Source: Myxococcota bacterium (GTDB taxonomy: Bacteria; Myxococcota_A; UBA9160; UBA6930). From it: a stretch of DNA of 64,000 bases. Positions 1 through 8,420 of this stretch are shown one piece after another. The translations under genes and the position numbers were made by a program. Under the pieces are notes generated by a model. It searched no databases. It was given only the letters and a program-made list of their open reading frames with translations, and was not told the DNA's origin. Positions within the stretch are counted from its first letter, which is position 1. The number at the start of each line of letters is the position of its first letter. The DNA is taken from positions 186,001 to 250,000 of the forward strand of contig JANQOX010000021.1 of NCBI GenBank assembly GCA_028285625.1. Direction: 5' to 3'.

Positions 1-1
1 C

Positions 2-409
2 GACAACGAGGACGCGCGCCAGGTCAAGGTGTTCGTGAACCTGTTCGACACCACGCCCGACCACGGACCCTTCACGTTCCTGCCGGCGGATGCTTCGCGT
101 GCCGCGCAGTCGGCCCTGCGCGAGGGGCGCGGCCGGCTCGGCGACGACGAGGTCGCGCGCCTGGGTGGCCTGGCCGAGCAGCGCTCTCTGGTCGGGCCCG
201 CGGGCACCGCCGGCTTGATCGATACGTCGCGCTGCCTCCACTACGGCAGCCGGGCCAACCGAGAGGGCCGTCTGGTGCTGGTCTTCCAATTCCTGCGCTT
301 CGAGTCGCCCAGCGAGTCGACCTTCGGTTTCAGCCGGCCGCCGCTGCTTTGCGGCGAAGGGCTCGACGTCCACCAGCAGCTGGCGCTCGGCGTGCGAGCT
401 GCAATGTGA
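2..409 (+). CDS. 2OG-Fe(II) oxygenase, PhyH-like (5' truncated)
   Basis: Only the last ~135 codons are present; the frame is open to the window edge, so the true start lies upstream. The visible part has a DHGPFTFLPA stretch typical of the jelly-roll core of phytanoyl-CoA-dioxygenase-like enzymes, then CLHYGSRANREGR, which fits the distal iron-binding His and the 2-oxoglutarate-binding Arg. The proximal HxD pair would lie outside the window. By family it would be a non-haem iron hydroxylase. It is followed after 86 bases by a co-directional glycan locus, so a role in decorating a surface sugar or lipid is plausible but inferred. Confidence 0.6.
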   Translation, partial: DNEDARQVKVFVNLFDTTPDHGPFTFLPADASRAAQSALREGRGRLGDDEVARLGGLAEQRSLVGPAGTAGLIDTSRCLHYGSRANREGRLVLVFQFLRFESPSESTFGFSRPPLLCGEGLDVHQQLALGVRAAM

Positions 410-495
410 GCGGATCCGACCTCGACCCCCGAGGGGTTCCCTTCATCCAACCCAACGGCCCGAGACACGCGTTTCGGTAGCCTGAGCCGCCCATC

Positions 496-1605
496 ATGAC
501 TGACCGCCCCCGCATCAAGATCTACGGCGCCGGATCGATCGGCAATCACCTCGCACACGGCTTTCGACGCCGCGATGCGGCGGTGGTGATCTGCGACCTC
601 GACCCGGACGCGCTGCGCCGGACCCGCGACGAGATCCAGCCCGATCGTTACGGCGCCTTCGACTCCGAGATCCGCCTGGAGTCGTGTGACGCCGTGGCCG
701 ACGAGACCGCCGACGTGGTGGTGGTGGGCACGCCGCCCGACACGCACCTGGCGATCGCCCGCGATCAGATCGCCCGCATCGCTCCGCGCGCGCTGGTGAT
801 CGAAAAACCGCTGGCCACGCCCGACCTCGAGGGCTGCCAGGCGCTGGCCACGGCCGCCCGTGAAGCCGGGACGCGGGTCTACGTCGGCTACAACCACACG
901 CTCACGCCCCACACCGTGCGGGCCGAGCAGTGGCTGCGAGAGCGTCCCATCGGCGCCGTCACCACGCTCTCGGCGCTGTTCCGCGAGCACTGGGGCGGCA
1001 TCTTCGGCGCGCATCCCTGGCTGTCGGGGCCGAAGGACACCTATCTCGGCTTCACGTCGCGTGGCGGCGGTGCCATTGGCGAGCACTCGCACGCGATCAA
1101 CATCTGGCAGCACTTCGCCCACGCCGCCGGGCTCGGCCGCGTGGCCGAGGTCTCGGCCATGCTCGACGTCGTCGAAGCCGATGGCGCGCGCTACGACCGC
1201 GTGGCCCAGCTCTCCGTTCGCAGCGAGTCGGGCTGCGTCGGCACCATCGTGCAGGACGTGGTGACGCGCCCCGCGCTCAAGTGGCTTCGCGTGCAGGGCA
1301 GCGACGGCTTCCTCGAGTGGGAGGTGAACGCCGGGCCCAGCCACGACGCCGTGCGCAGCGCGGCCGCCGACGGGGAGGTCGCCGAAGAGACCTTCGAGAA
1401 GACCCGACCCGACGACTTCCAACCCGAGGTCGATCACCTGCTCTCGGAGCTCGAAGCGCCCAGTGATGCCTCGCCGATCTCCCTCGAACGCGGCCTCGAG
1501 ACCATGTTGGTGGTCGCAGCGGCCTGGCGATCGCACGAGACCGGCCGGAACGTCCGGATCGACTGGGATCGCGGCTGCACGCTCGAGGCACTGGTCTCGT
1601 CGTGA
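496..1605 (+). CDS. Gfo/Idh/MocA-family oxidoreductase
   Basis: 369 residues, the usual length for the family. The N-terminus is a Rossmann fold with GAGSIGNHLAHGF (GxGxxG) for NAD(P); around residue 100 is the family's EKP motif (VIEKPLA), whose Lys takes part in catalysis. A His-rich GEHSHAINIWQHF segment matches the catalytic region of the C-terminal domain. These enzymes oxidise or reduce sugars and their nucleotide derivatives. Its TGA stop overlaps the GTG start of the cytidylyltransferase gene, so both are probably translated together and act on the same sugar-acid pathway. The substrate cannot be read from the sequence. Confidence 0.85.
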   Translation: MTDRPRIKIYGAGSIGNHLAHGFRRRDAAVVICDLDPDALRRTRDEIQPDRYGAFDSEIRLESCDAVADETADVVVVGTPPDTHLAIARDQIARIAPRALVIEKPLATPDLEGCQALATAAREAGTRVYVGYNHTLTPHTVRAEQWLRERPIGAVTTLSALFREHWGGIFGAHPWLSGPKDTYLGFTSRGGGAIGEHSHAINIWQHFAHAAGLGRVAEVSAMLDVVEADGARYDRVAQLSVRSESGCVGTIVQDVVTRPALKWLRVQGSDGFLEWEVNAGPSHDAVRSAAADGEVAEETFEKTRPDDFQPEVDHLLSELEAPSDASPISLERGLETMLVVAAAWRSHETGRNVRIDWDRGCTLEALVSS

Positions 1606-2780
1606 GAAACGAACGACGCATCCTGGCCGTGGTCCCCGCGCGCGGCGGTAGCAAGGGCGTGGCCACCAAGAACCTGCGTCCGGTCCTCGGCGTGCCGCTG
1701 GTGGTGCGCGCCGGACAGATCGCGGCCGAGCTCGACTGGGTCGATCGTGCGGTCTGCTCCACCGATCACGGTGGCATCACCCGCGCCGCGCACGACGCCG
1801 GGCTCGAGACGCCCTTCTTCCGGCCCCCGGAGCTGTCCGGCGATCGCGTGGGCGACCTCGAGGTGCTGACCCACGCGTTGCGCGAGACCGAGGCCGACGA
1901 CGGGACCCGCTACGACGTGGTGGTGATGCTCCAGCCCACGTCGCCGCTGCGCCGCCCCGAGCACGTGACCGCCACCGTGGACCGCCTGATCGCCGACGAT
2001 CTCGACGCGGTCTGGACCGTGAGCCCCACCGACCCCAAGTCGCACCCTCTGAAGCAGCTGGTGCTCGACTCCGAGGGTCGCATGCAGCTGTTCGACGAGC
2101 GCGGCGCCGACATCGTGGCCCGCCAGCAGCTGGCCCCGGTCTATCACCGCAACGGCGCCGCCTATGCCATCACCCGCGATTGCCTGCTGGAGCAGGGTTC
2201 GATCCTGGGAGAACGTGCGGCCGCCGTGGTGATCGACGAGCCCATGTGCTCGATCGACACCGTGGAGGACTTCCTCACCTGCGAGCAGGTACTTCGCGAC
2301 CGGATCGCCGCCGGAGAGGCCCCGCCGCCGGCGCCGCGACCCGACAAGCTCACCTTCGTGGTGGACATCGACGGCGTCCTGGCCGGGATCACCCAGGGCA
2401 ACGACTACACCAAGAGCCAGCCCCTGCGGGACCACATCGAAATGGTCAACGCCCTGGCCGAAGCCGGTCATCGCATCGTGCTGTTTACGGCTCGCGGCTC
2501 GGCCACCGGGCGCGACTGGTCCGAGCACACCCGCAAGCAGATGGACTCCTGGGGGGTCCGCTACGACGATCTGCGGCTGGGGAAGCCCTCGGCGGACTAC
2601 TATATTGACGACCGACTGGTTTCCCTCCACGACGCCACCGCATTGGCCGGCGTCGCCTCGTCCGGCCGGATCTCCCCCGAGACCCAGAAAGGGATCTCCC
2701 CCGAGAACCCGAACGGGATCTCGCCCGAGACCAACACCGAAGCCAACGGCGGCTCCCGCGAGCCGTCAGGCGACGCATAG
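1602..2780 (+). CDS. CMP-sugar-acid synthetase (NeuA-like) fused to HAD-family domain
   Basis: 392 residues, GTG start overlapping the upstream stop (GTGA). Residues ~1-235 form an acylneuraminate-type cytidylyltransferase: VVPARGGSKGVATKNL is the CTP-binding signature and MLQPTSPLRRPEHV a conserved core motif. This family activates nonulosonic acids or KDO as CMP-sugars. From about residue 247 a second domain begins with FVVDIDGVLAG (HAD DxD motif) and continues with LFTARG and GKPSADYYIDDR, resembling the HAD domains of capsule-biosynthesis proteins. The last ~35 residues are a low-complexity tail with three 8-residue repeats (ISPET/ISPEN). The next gene, a NeuB homologue, starts 9 bases downstream. 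The fused phosphatase suggests one chain may dephosphorylate and activate the same sugar acid, which is inference. Confidence 0.82.
   Translation: MRNERRILAVVPARGGSKGVATKNLRPVLGVPLVVRAGQIAAELDWVDRAVCSTDHGGITRAAHDAGLETPFFRPPELSGDRVGDLEVLTHALRETEADDGTRYDVVVMLQPTSPLRRPEHVTATVDRLIADDLDAVWTVSPTDPKSHPLKQLVLDSEGRMQLFDERGADIVARQQLAPVYHRNGAAYAITRDCLLEQGSILGERAAAVVIDEPMCSIDTVEDFLTCEQVLRDRIAAGEAPPPAPRPDKLTFVVDIDGVLAGITQGNDYTKSQPLRDHIEMVNALAEAGHRIVLFTARGSATGRDWSEHTRKQMDSWGVRYDDLRLGKPSADYYIDDRLVSLHDATALAGVASSGRISPETQKGISPENPNGISPETNTEANGGSREPSGDA
2667..2738 (+). repeat. 24-bp tandem repeat x3 in coding tail
   Basis: Three adjacent 24-base units (2667, 2691, 2715) each carry a core GGATCTC(C/G)CCCGAGA and encode an 8-residue repeat containing ISPE. 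They lie after the HAD domain, at the very C-terminus of the cytidylyltransferase fusion. The unit is a multiple of three, so copy-number change would keep the frame. Confidence 0.9.
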
Positions 2781-2789
2781 GGATCTTCG

Positions 2790-4286
2790 ATGACCGATCT
2801 GCTCGACGACCTGTTCGTGTTCGAGATGGCGAACAACCACCAGGGCTCCGTGGCCCACGGCCAGAAGGTGATCGAGGCGGCCGCGCGCATCGCGCGGACG
2901 CACAAGATCAAGGCGGCGGTGAAGCTGCAGTTCCGCGAGCTGGACAGCTTCATCCATCCCGATTGGAAGGGTCGCGAGGACGCGAAGCACATCCCGCGCT
3001 TCGAGAGCACGCGCCTGTCCGAGGGCGAGTTCCGCCAGCTGGTGCGCACCACCCGCGAAGAGGGGCTGGTCGCCATGGCGACGCCCTTCGACGAGGCGTC
3101 CGTCGGCACCTGCCTCGACCTGGGCGTGCAGATCATCAAGATCGCGAGCTGTTCGGCCACCGACTGGCCGCTGCTCGAGGCCGTGGCCCAGGCGCGCCGC
3201 CCGGTGATCGCCTCGACCGGCGGGCTCTCGATCTACGACATCGACAACCTGGTGTCGTTCTTCCGCAAGCGCGTGCCCGACTTCGCGGTGATGCACTGCG
3301 TGTCGACCTACCCGACGCCGCCCGAGGAGTCGTGGCTCGGCTTCATGGACAAGCTGATCAAGCGCTACCCCTACGTGCGCGTGGGCTACTCGGGCCACGA
3401 GGCGCCGGACGACACCGACGTGGTGACGGTGGCCGTCGCCAAGGGCGCGCGGCTGCTCGAGCGCCATGTGGGCGTGCCCACCGACGACGTCAAGCTCAAC
3501 GCCTACTCGATGAACCCGGCCGAGGCCGACGCCTGGGTGGCCGCCGCGCTTCGCGCCAAGGCCATTTCGGGTCCGGGCCTCACCAAGCACGTGAGCCAGG
3601 AAGAAGTCGACTCGCTGCGCACGCTGCAGCGCGGCGTCTGGGCGAAGCGCCCGATTCGCAAGGGCGAGCGTGTGCGGGCCGACGACGTCTTCTTCGCCAT
3701 GCCGCTGCAGGAGGGCCAGCTCACCAGTGGCGAGTTCGGCCGCCTGCGCGCGCGCTACGTGGCGAGCCAGGACTACGCCGCCGGCGAAGCCGTGTGCGAG
3801 ACCGCAGAAGAAGACGCCATGAGCGAGATCCGCGGCATCCTCCACGATGCCAAGGGCCAGATCTACGAGGCGGGCATCGAGCTCGGAGACGACTACACCG
3901 TCGAGATCTCGCACCACTACGGGCTCGAGCGCTTCCGGCAGGTGGGCTGCATCCTGGTCAACCTGATCAACCGCGAGTACTGCGAGAAGATCCTGATCCA
4001 GCTGCCCGGCCAGAAGCACCCGACCCACCGCCACGAGCAGAAGGAAGAGACGTTCCAGCTGCTCTGGGGCGACCTCGAGGTCGAGGTCAACGGTGTGACG
4101 ACGCGCATGAAGCCGGGCGACAAGCTGCTCGTCGAGCGGGGAGCGCGGCACGCGTTCCGGTCGGATGGCGGCGCGATCTTCGCCGAGATCTCGACCACGT
4201 CGATCGTGGGCGACTCGTACTACGACGACCCCGCCATCGCCGAGCTCGACCCGATGCAGCGCAAGACCATCGTGGAGAGCTGGTAG
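2790..4286 (+). CDS. NeuB-type nonulosonate synthase fused to C-terminal cupin
   Basis: 498 residues against ~350 for ordinary NeuB. Residues ~1-270 match the NeuB TIM barrel: FEMANNHQG at the N-terminus, AVKLQF, ATPFDEASV, IIKIASC, ASTGG and VGYSGHE are family landmarks for condensing phosphoenolpyruvate with a sugar aldehyde. Residues ~280-345 form an antifreeze/SAF-like domain (RGVWAKRPIRKGERV). A cupin follows from about 395, with the metal-binding motif HPTHRHEQKEETFQ near 410 and GDKLLVERGARHAF closing the barrel. Cytosolic. It sits directly after the CMP-synthetase fusion, so together they would make and activate a sialic-acid-like sugar. The cupin may add an isomerase or sugar-binding step; its role is unknown. 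Confidence 0.85.
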   Translation: MTDLLDDLFVFEMANNHQGSVAHGQKVIEAAARIARTHKIKAAVKLQFRELDSFIHPDWKGREDAKHIPRFESTRLSEGEFRQLVRTTREEGLVAMATPFDEASVGTCLDLGVQIIKIASCSATDWPLLEAVAQARRPVIASTGGLSIYDIDNLVSFFRKRVPDFAVMHCVSTYPTPPEESWLGFMDKLIKRYPYVRVGYSGHEAPDDTDVVTVAVAKGARLLERHVGVPTDDVKLNAYSMNPAEADAWVAAALRAKAISGPGLTKHVSQEEVDSLRTLQRGVWAKRPIRKGERVRADDVFFAMPLQEGQLTSGEFGRLRARYVASQDYAAGEAVCETAEEDAMSEIRGILHDAKGQIYEAGIELGDDYTVEISHHYGLERFRQVGCILVNLINREYCEKILIQLPGQKHPTHRHEQKEETFQLLWGDLEVEVNGVTTRMKPGDKLLVERGARHAFRSDGGAIFAEISTTSIVGDSYYDDPAIAELDPMQRKTIVESW

Positions 4287-4293
4287 GCCCGCC

Positions 4294-5010
4294 GTGCGGA
4301 TCCTCGACGCGGGCCGGCTCGAGGCCATCGAGACGGCCACCTTCACGCAGGCCGATCCGTTTCCGTGGGTGAACCCCGAAGGCGTCCTGCGGGAGGAGGC
4401 CTTCGCCTACCTGCGCGCCCACCTGCCGCCGGTCGAGCTGTTCGATCGCATCTTCGGCAAGGCGCGCGCGCATGGGCAGAAGCCCCACGACCGCTTCGCC
4501 CTCGAGTATCGCCCCGACCTTCCCGTGGACCCCGCCTGGCACGCACTGGTGGATGAGCTGCGCGGCCCGACCTACATGGGATTCCTCGAGCGGCTGTTCG
4601 GCACGAACTCGCTGTGGCTCTCGTTCCACTGGCACTACACGCCCACGGGTTGCTCGGTCTCGCCCCACTGCGACGCACCGCGCAAGGCCGGTTCGCAGAT
4701 CTTCTACTTCAACACCGAAGAGGACTGGCGCCGCGAATGGGGCGGGGACACCCGCCTGCTGGACGACCAGGGAAAGCTCTCGCGCCGCACGGCGCCGGAC
4801 TTCGACGACTTCGTCCGCGAGATCCCGGCCGAGACCCTGGGCAACCGCAGTCTGCTCTTCGAGCGCACCCCCCACTCCTGGCACGGGGTCCGCCCGCTGA
4901 CCTCTCCCGAAGGGGAGATCCGCAAGGTCTTCATCGTGGTGATCAACCGGATGCGCGCGGTGGACCGCGCGCGTCGGGCCTTCGGGCTGCCGCTCGCCGC
5001 GGGGTACTGA
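4294..5010 (+). CDS. 2OG-Fe(II) oxygenase
   Basis: 238 residues from a GTG seven bases after the synthase stop; this start gives the best fit to gene spacing. Iron ligands are visible as H-C-D in SPHCDAPRKAG and the distal His in TPHSWHGVRPL, with an Arg in EIRKVFIVV for 2-oxoglutarate. The strand pattern IFYFNTEEDW...WGGDTRLL is common to prolyl-4-hydroxylase-like enzymes. It probably hydroxylates a sugar, lipid or peptide. Last gene of the glycan operon, which appears to hold two different oxygenases (the other is cut by the window start). Confidence 0.75.
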   Translation: MRILDAGRLEAIETATFTQADPFPWVNPEGVLREEAFAYLRAHLPPVELFDRIFGKARAHGQKPHDRFALEYRPDLPVDPAWHALVDELRGPTYMGFLERLFGTNSLWLSFHWHYTPTGCSVSPHCDAPRKAGSQIFYFNTEEDWRREWGGDTRLLDDQGKLSRRTAPDFDDFVREIPAETLGNRSLLFERTPHSWHGVRPLTSPEGEIRKVFIVVINRMRAVDRARRAFGLPLAAGY

Positions 5011-5081
5011 TCGGCCCCGGTCTGCCCGGTGCGGCCCTGGATGCACGTCTGGACGCTCGGCCTCGACGGTCATGCGGGGCC

Positions 5082-5309
5082 CTACGCCCGCCGCGGCGCC
5101 ACGATCGAGGCCAGCGCCACCAGGCACCAGGTGCCTTCGAGCACGACGAACGGCATGAAGCCGATGCCCCACGACGCATAGGCCGCAACGCCCGCACCCA
5201 CCGCGTTCAGTCCCTGGTAGACACGCGAGCGCGCGTCGAGCCACCCCATCAGGTTCGCGAAGAAGGCCCCGAGCAAGAGGGCCACGCCCACCGATCCCAC
5301 GAACTCCAC
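5082..5309 (-). CDS. Small two- to three-TM membrane protein, CBU_0592-like
   Basis: 75 residues, nearly all hydrophobic: GSVGVALLLGAFFANLMGW, a short loop with DARSRVYQGLN, then GAGVAAYASWGIGF and a third segment VVLEGTWCLVALAS ending in a basic tail. This pattern (membrane segment, a YxxLNxxGA-type turn, then ExxW) resembles the CBU_0592 family of small inner-membrane proteins with no known function. It is transcribed in the same direction as the ABC exporter upstream of it on the minus strand, about 97 bases away. Confidence 0.65.
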   Translation of the reverse strand: MEFVGSVGVALLLGAFFANLMGWLDARSRVYQGLNAVGAGVAAYASWGIGFMPFVVLEGTWCLVALASIVAPRRA

Positions 5310-5406
5310 AGCGGTCCTCCTCGCGCCGGGGAGTCTACGGCCGACGGAGGCCGATCACGAACAGCCGGCGGTGCGGCGAGTCGCGACCGTCCGGCAGCGA
5401 CTCGCG

Positions 5407-7095
5407 CTAGGCGAGCTTGGCGGCGCCGTTCTCGAGCCGGTAGACGCGGTCGGCCAGGTCCACCAGGGCGCGTTGGTGCGAGATCGAGAGGATGGTGATC
5501 CGTCCGCGCAGGCTCTCGACGGTGGCGCAGACGGCCGCTTCGGTCTCGGGGTCGAGCGCCGTGGTGGCCTCGTCGAGGATCAGCAGATCGGGCTCGTGGA
5601 TCAGCGCCCGGGCGATGGCGATGCGCTGGCGCTGCCCTCCGGAGAGCATCGAGCCGCGCTCGCCCACGGGTGTGTGCATGCCCTCGGGCAGGGCGGCGAC
5701 GAAGGACTCGGCACCGGCGGCGCGCAGCGCCGCGCGCACGTCGTCGTCGCCAAGCTCCGGGTCGCCCAGCGTCACGTTCGTCGCGACGCTGCCGTGCAAC
5801 AGGAAGAGCTCCTGGGGCACGTAGCCGATGCGGCTGCGCCAGCGCCGAAGGTCGAGGTCTTCGAGGGAGACGCCGTCCACCCGCACCTCGCCCCGGGTGG
5901 GCGTGATGAGCCCGATCACCAGGTCCGCCACGGTGGTCTTTCCCGCGCCCGAAGGCCCGACCAGCGCGGTGATCGAACCTGCAGGGATCTCGATGTCTAC
6001 GCGCCCCAGTACCGGGGCGTCTCCGTAGTCGAGGCCGACCCCGCAGAGCGCGATCTCGCGTTCCAGCGTCGGGACGAGCCCGCCCGACTGGCGTTCGGCG
6101 TGGGCCTCGGCCTCGTCGATGGTCTTGCGCAGCGACCAGTAGGCGCTCTCCCGCGTACCCAGCGCCTGGTACTCCTTCTGCGCGCGATTGACTGCCGCGA
6201 GCGTGCGCGAGAAGAGCAACGCGATCATCAGCAGCGAGGCGAGAGGGACACCGAAGGAAGCCAGCGCGATGTAGAGGCCCAGCGCGAGCGAACCCACCAG
6301 GATCGGGTCCTGGAGGGCCTTCAGGCCCTCCTTGCTCAGCACCTCGCCGCGGATCGCGCGGTCGAGGCGCAGGGTCTCGCCCTCGAGCAGCGGGCCCATC
6401 AGCGACTCGCGCGCCATGGCGCGCAGCGGCTTGACCGCGAACAGGGCATCGGAGAGATGGCCCAGCGAGTTCTTGAGCAGCTCCGTCTGTCGCGCGCCTG
6501 CGCGCCGCGCCGCGAAGATCACGCGTCGCAGTGCCACGCTCGCCACGACGCCCACGCCCAGCGCGGCGACGGCCGCCTGCCACGAGACGGCGAAGGCGAG
6601 CACGCTGTAGACGCCCACCTGGAGCAGCGACGTCACCAGCAGCGCACCGTGCAGGTAGGCCTGGGAGGCGCGTTCGGCCTCGGTGGCAAAGGCATTGGCC
6701 ACGCTGCCCACGGGCTTCCGGGTGTAGTAGGCCCAGCGCGCGCCGAGCAGCGCTCGCACCAGGGAGAGCCGCAGGTCCGTCGCGATCTGCGCCACGGCGT
6801 AGCCCACCTGGCGGTTGGCGATCAGCACCAGGGCGGCCTTGGTGACGATGAGACCCACCAGGAGCGACAGCAGCAGACCCAGGGTCGGTTCGAGGTGGAC
6901 CACCGCCAGGGCGTCGTGGACGATCTTCGCCAGGCCGGACGGGTCCTCTGCGCTCTCGGGCGAGGCCACGAGATCGATGACGGGGAGCAGCGTCGTCAAG
7001 CCGACGCCCTCCGCGAGCCCGGCCAGCAGTAGGCAGCCGAGCGTGATCAGCGTTCGCTTCGGGTGGGCCCGCGCGAACGACCAGACCAGCCGCAA
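5407..7095 (-). CDS. ABC exporter, fused permease and ATPase (MsbA-like)
   Basis: 562 residues from a TTG at 7095, preceded at a spacing of 10 by AGGAG; the open frame runs further upstream but has no family similarity there. Residues ~1-320 hold about six membrane segments of an exporter permease. The ATPase has Walker A GPSGAGKTT (near 380), signature LSGGQRQRIAIARAL and Walker B LLILDEATTALD, followed by the switch region SHQRALVDLADRVYRLENG. Such half-transporters act as homodimers and export lipids, lipid-linked sugars, peptides or drugs. Given the glycan and lipid genes on both sides, a lipid or glycolipid substrate is likely but not shown. Confidence 0.9.
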   Translation of the reverse strand: MRLVWSFARAHPKRTLITLGCLLLAGLAEGVGLTTLLPVIDLVASPESAEDPSGLAKIVHDALAVVHLEPTLGLLLSLLVGLIVTKAALVLIANRQVGYAVAQIATDLRLSLVRALLGARWAYYTRKPVGSVANAFATEAERASQAYLHGALLVTSLLQVGVYSVLAFAVSWQAAVAALGVGVVASVALRRVIFAARRAGARQTELLKNSLGHLSDALFAVKPLRAMARESLMGPLLEGETLRLDRAIRGEVLSKEGLKALQDPILVGSLALGLYIALASFGVPLASLLMIALLFSRTLAAVNRAQKEYQALGTRESAYWSLRKTIDEAEAHAERQSGGLVPTLEREIALCGVGLDYGDAPVLGRVDIEIPAGSITALVGPSGAGKTTVADLVIGLITPTRGEVRVDGVSLEDLDLRRWRSRIGYVPQELFLLHGSVATNVTLGDPELGDDDVRAALRAAGAESFVAALPEGMHTPVGERGSMLSGGQRQRIAIARALIHEPDLLILDEATTALDPETEAAVCATVESLRGRITILSISHQRALVDLADRVYRLENGAAKLA

Positions 7096-7178
7096 GGTCG
7101 GTGAACTCCTCGTCGCGCCTCGCTGGGGGCGCGGGTCGTGGGGATGGCCGCGACAGGGTACACGGCGCCTTCTGGTAC

Positions 7179-7193
7179 GATCCCCGCGGGATC
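7179..7193. promoter_or_regulatory. Perfect palindrome in a divergent intergenic region
   Basis: GATCCC-CGC-GGGATC lies between the minus-strand ABC exporter and the plus-strand nucleotidyltransferase gene. Just upstream is TACGAT (7176-7181), a possible -10 element, but I see no good -35. A regulator site is possible; a chance palindrome in GC-rich DNA is also possible. Confidence 0.3.
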
Positions 7194-7252
7194 CTAGCAA
7201 CGCTCCCCTCACGAGTCGGTGAAGAGGGGCCCTCGGGGATGGGGACGGCGGC

Positions 7253-8080
7253 CTGGCGACCAGCACACACGAAGACGCGCCGAAGGCGGCGACCGCACTC
7301 GTTCTGGCCGGCCGGCGGCGAGAGGGGGATCCCCTGGCCGCCGCTCACGGGCTGACCCACAAGGCCCTGCTTCCGGTGGCCGGGGAGCCCATGGTGGCGC
7401 GCGTGGTGCGGGCCCTGGCCGAAGCCGGGGTGGCCGAGCGGATCCGCGTGGTGATCGATCGGCCCGAGCTGCTCGATCCGGTGGCGGCCGTGAGTGATCT
7501 GCGCGAGGCGGGCCGGCTGGCGGTGCTGCCCGCCGCGGCCTCTCCCGCCGCCAGCGTGGCGAGCGCATTCGAGGCCGAGGGCGCGCTCGAAGGCGGGCGC
7601 CGTGCGCTGGTACTGACCGCCGACCACCCGCTCCTCACGCCCGGGATCGTCCGCCACTTCGCCTCGGAGGCCGCTGCCACGGGGGCTTCCGTCGCCGTGG
7701 GCCTGGTCGACGAGGGTCGGGTGCGCGAGCGATTTCCCGAATCGAAGCGGACCTTTGTGCCGATTCGGGGGATGCGGTTCACCGGTGCGAACATGTTCGC
7801 ATTTCACGGTGCCGAGGCGGCTCGCGCGGTGCGCTTCTGGCAGCGCGCCGAAGAGCACCGCAAGCAGCCCTGGAGGCTGGCGGCGGCCTTCGGCGCCACC
7901 ACCGCGGCCCTGTTTCTCGCGCGGCGTCTCGACCTGGGCCAGACCTTCACGCGGGCCTCGCGGATCATCGGGGCATCCATCGCGCCGGTGCTGCTGCCGT
8001 TCGCCGAGTGCGCCTTCGACGTGGACAAGCCTGCCGACCTCGAGTTGGTGCGGCAGCTGATCGAGGGCGGGCGCGCTTGA
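7253..8080 (+). CDS. MobA-like nucleotidyltransferase
   Basis: The family's N-terminal motif is read as ATALVLAGRRREGDPLAAA followed by HKALLPVAGEPMVARVV, which matches the NTP-transferase (GT-A) fold with a Lys after the loop. This motif begins upstream of the first in-frame ATG (7376), so the gene must start earlier. An in-frame stop at 7220-7222 limits the start to 7223-7262, where no ATG, GTG or TTG exists; CTG at 7253 is the only near-cognate candidate. About 275 residues. Further conserved points are TADHPLLTP (metal-binding Asp) and a C-terminal DVDKPADLELV, typical of this family. It would transfer a nucleotide to a phosphorylated small molecule; the acceptor is unknown. It precedes lipid-kinase and Tam41-like genes. 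Confidence 0.75.
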   Translation: MATSTHEDAPKAATALVLAGRRREGDPLAAAHGLTHKALLPVAGEPMVARVVRALAEAGVAERIRVVIDRPELLDPVAAVSDLREAGRLAVLPAAASPAASVASAFEAEGALEGGRRALVLTADHPLLTPGIVRHFASEAAATGASVAVGLVDEGRVRERFPESKRTFVPIRGMRFTGANMFAFHGAEAARAVRFWQRAEEHRKQPWRLAAAFGATTAALFLARRLDLGQTFTRASRIIGASIAPVLLPFAECAFDVDKPADLELVRQLIEGGRA

Positions 8081-8420
8081 GGCGGACCCGGGCGCGTCGC
8101 CCCGCGGGGCTCGAGGCGCAGAGGTTTCGCGACATCCCTCCGCCCCCTTCACGTTTTTGACATGTCATTCGCGGGGTTCCGGGATAGGCTGACCGCACTC
8201 GAGCGCGCGGGAGGGGGAATGTGACCATCGCGCTTGGGCCGGTCCCAACACACATCGGGCCGAGATGCCGGCGCGCTCTTCCCACGCGTCGCAACAACAG
8301 GAGGGGGCGACTGGGTTCCATCGTGGGATCGGGACGCGTTGCGTGCGCCGAGGGCTCGTCGCCCGAACGCCGCGCGCAGGGCGCATACCGTGCCGCGAGC
8401 CCTTCGACCCGGAGCACACG
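8081..8420. other. Intergenic gap, possible promoter
   Basis: 340 bases without a convincing gene. A full consensus TTGACA lies at 8157-8162 just after a T-run, but the best -10 candidate, TAGGCT at 8185, is 22 bases away, longer than normal. The open frame that crosses 8265-8420 reads like non-coding sequence (Arg- and Cys-rich, no family similarity). I see no repeat or RNA gene. Confidence 0.4.

Noticed and set aside
5249..8152. Very long open frame on the minus strand (967 codons) spanning the exporter and the nucleotidyltransferase.
   Set aside because: It is Arg/Ala/Pro-rich, has no family motifs, and overlaps two genes with clear motifs in other frames. GC-rich DNA gives such frames often.
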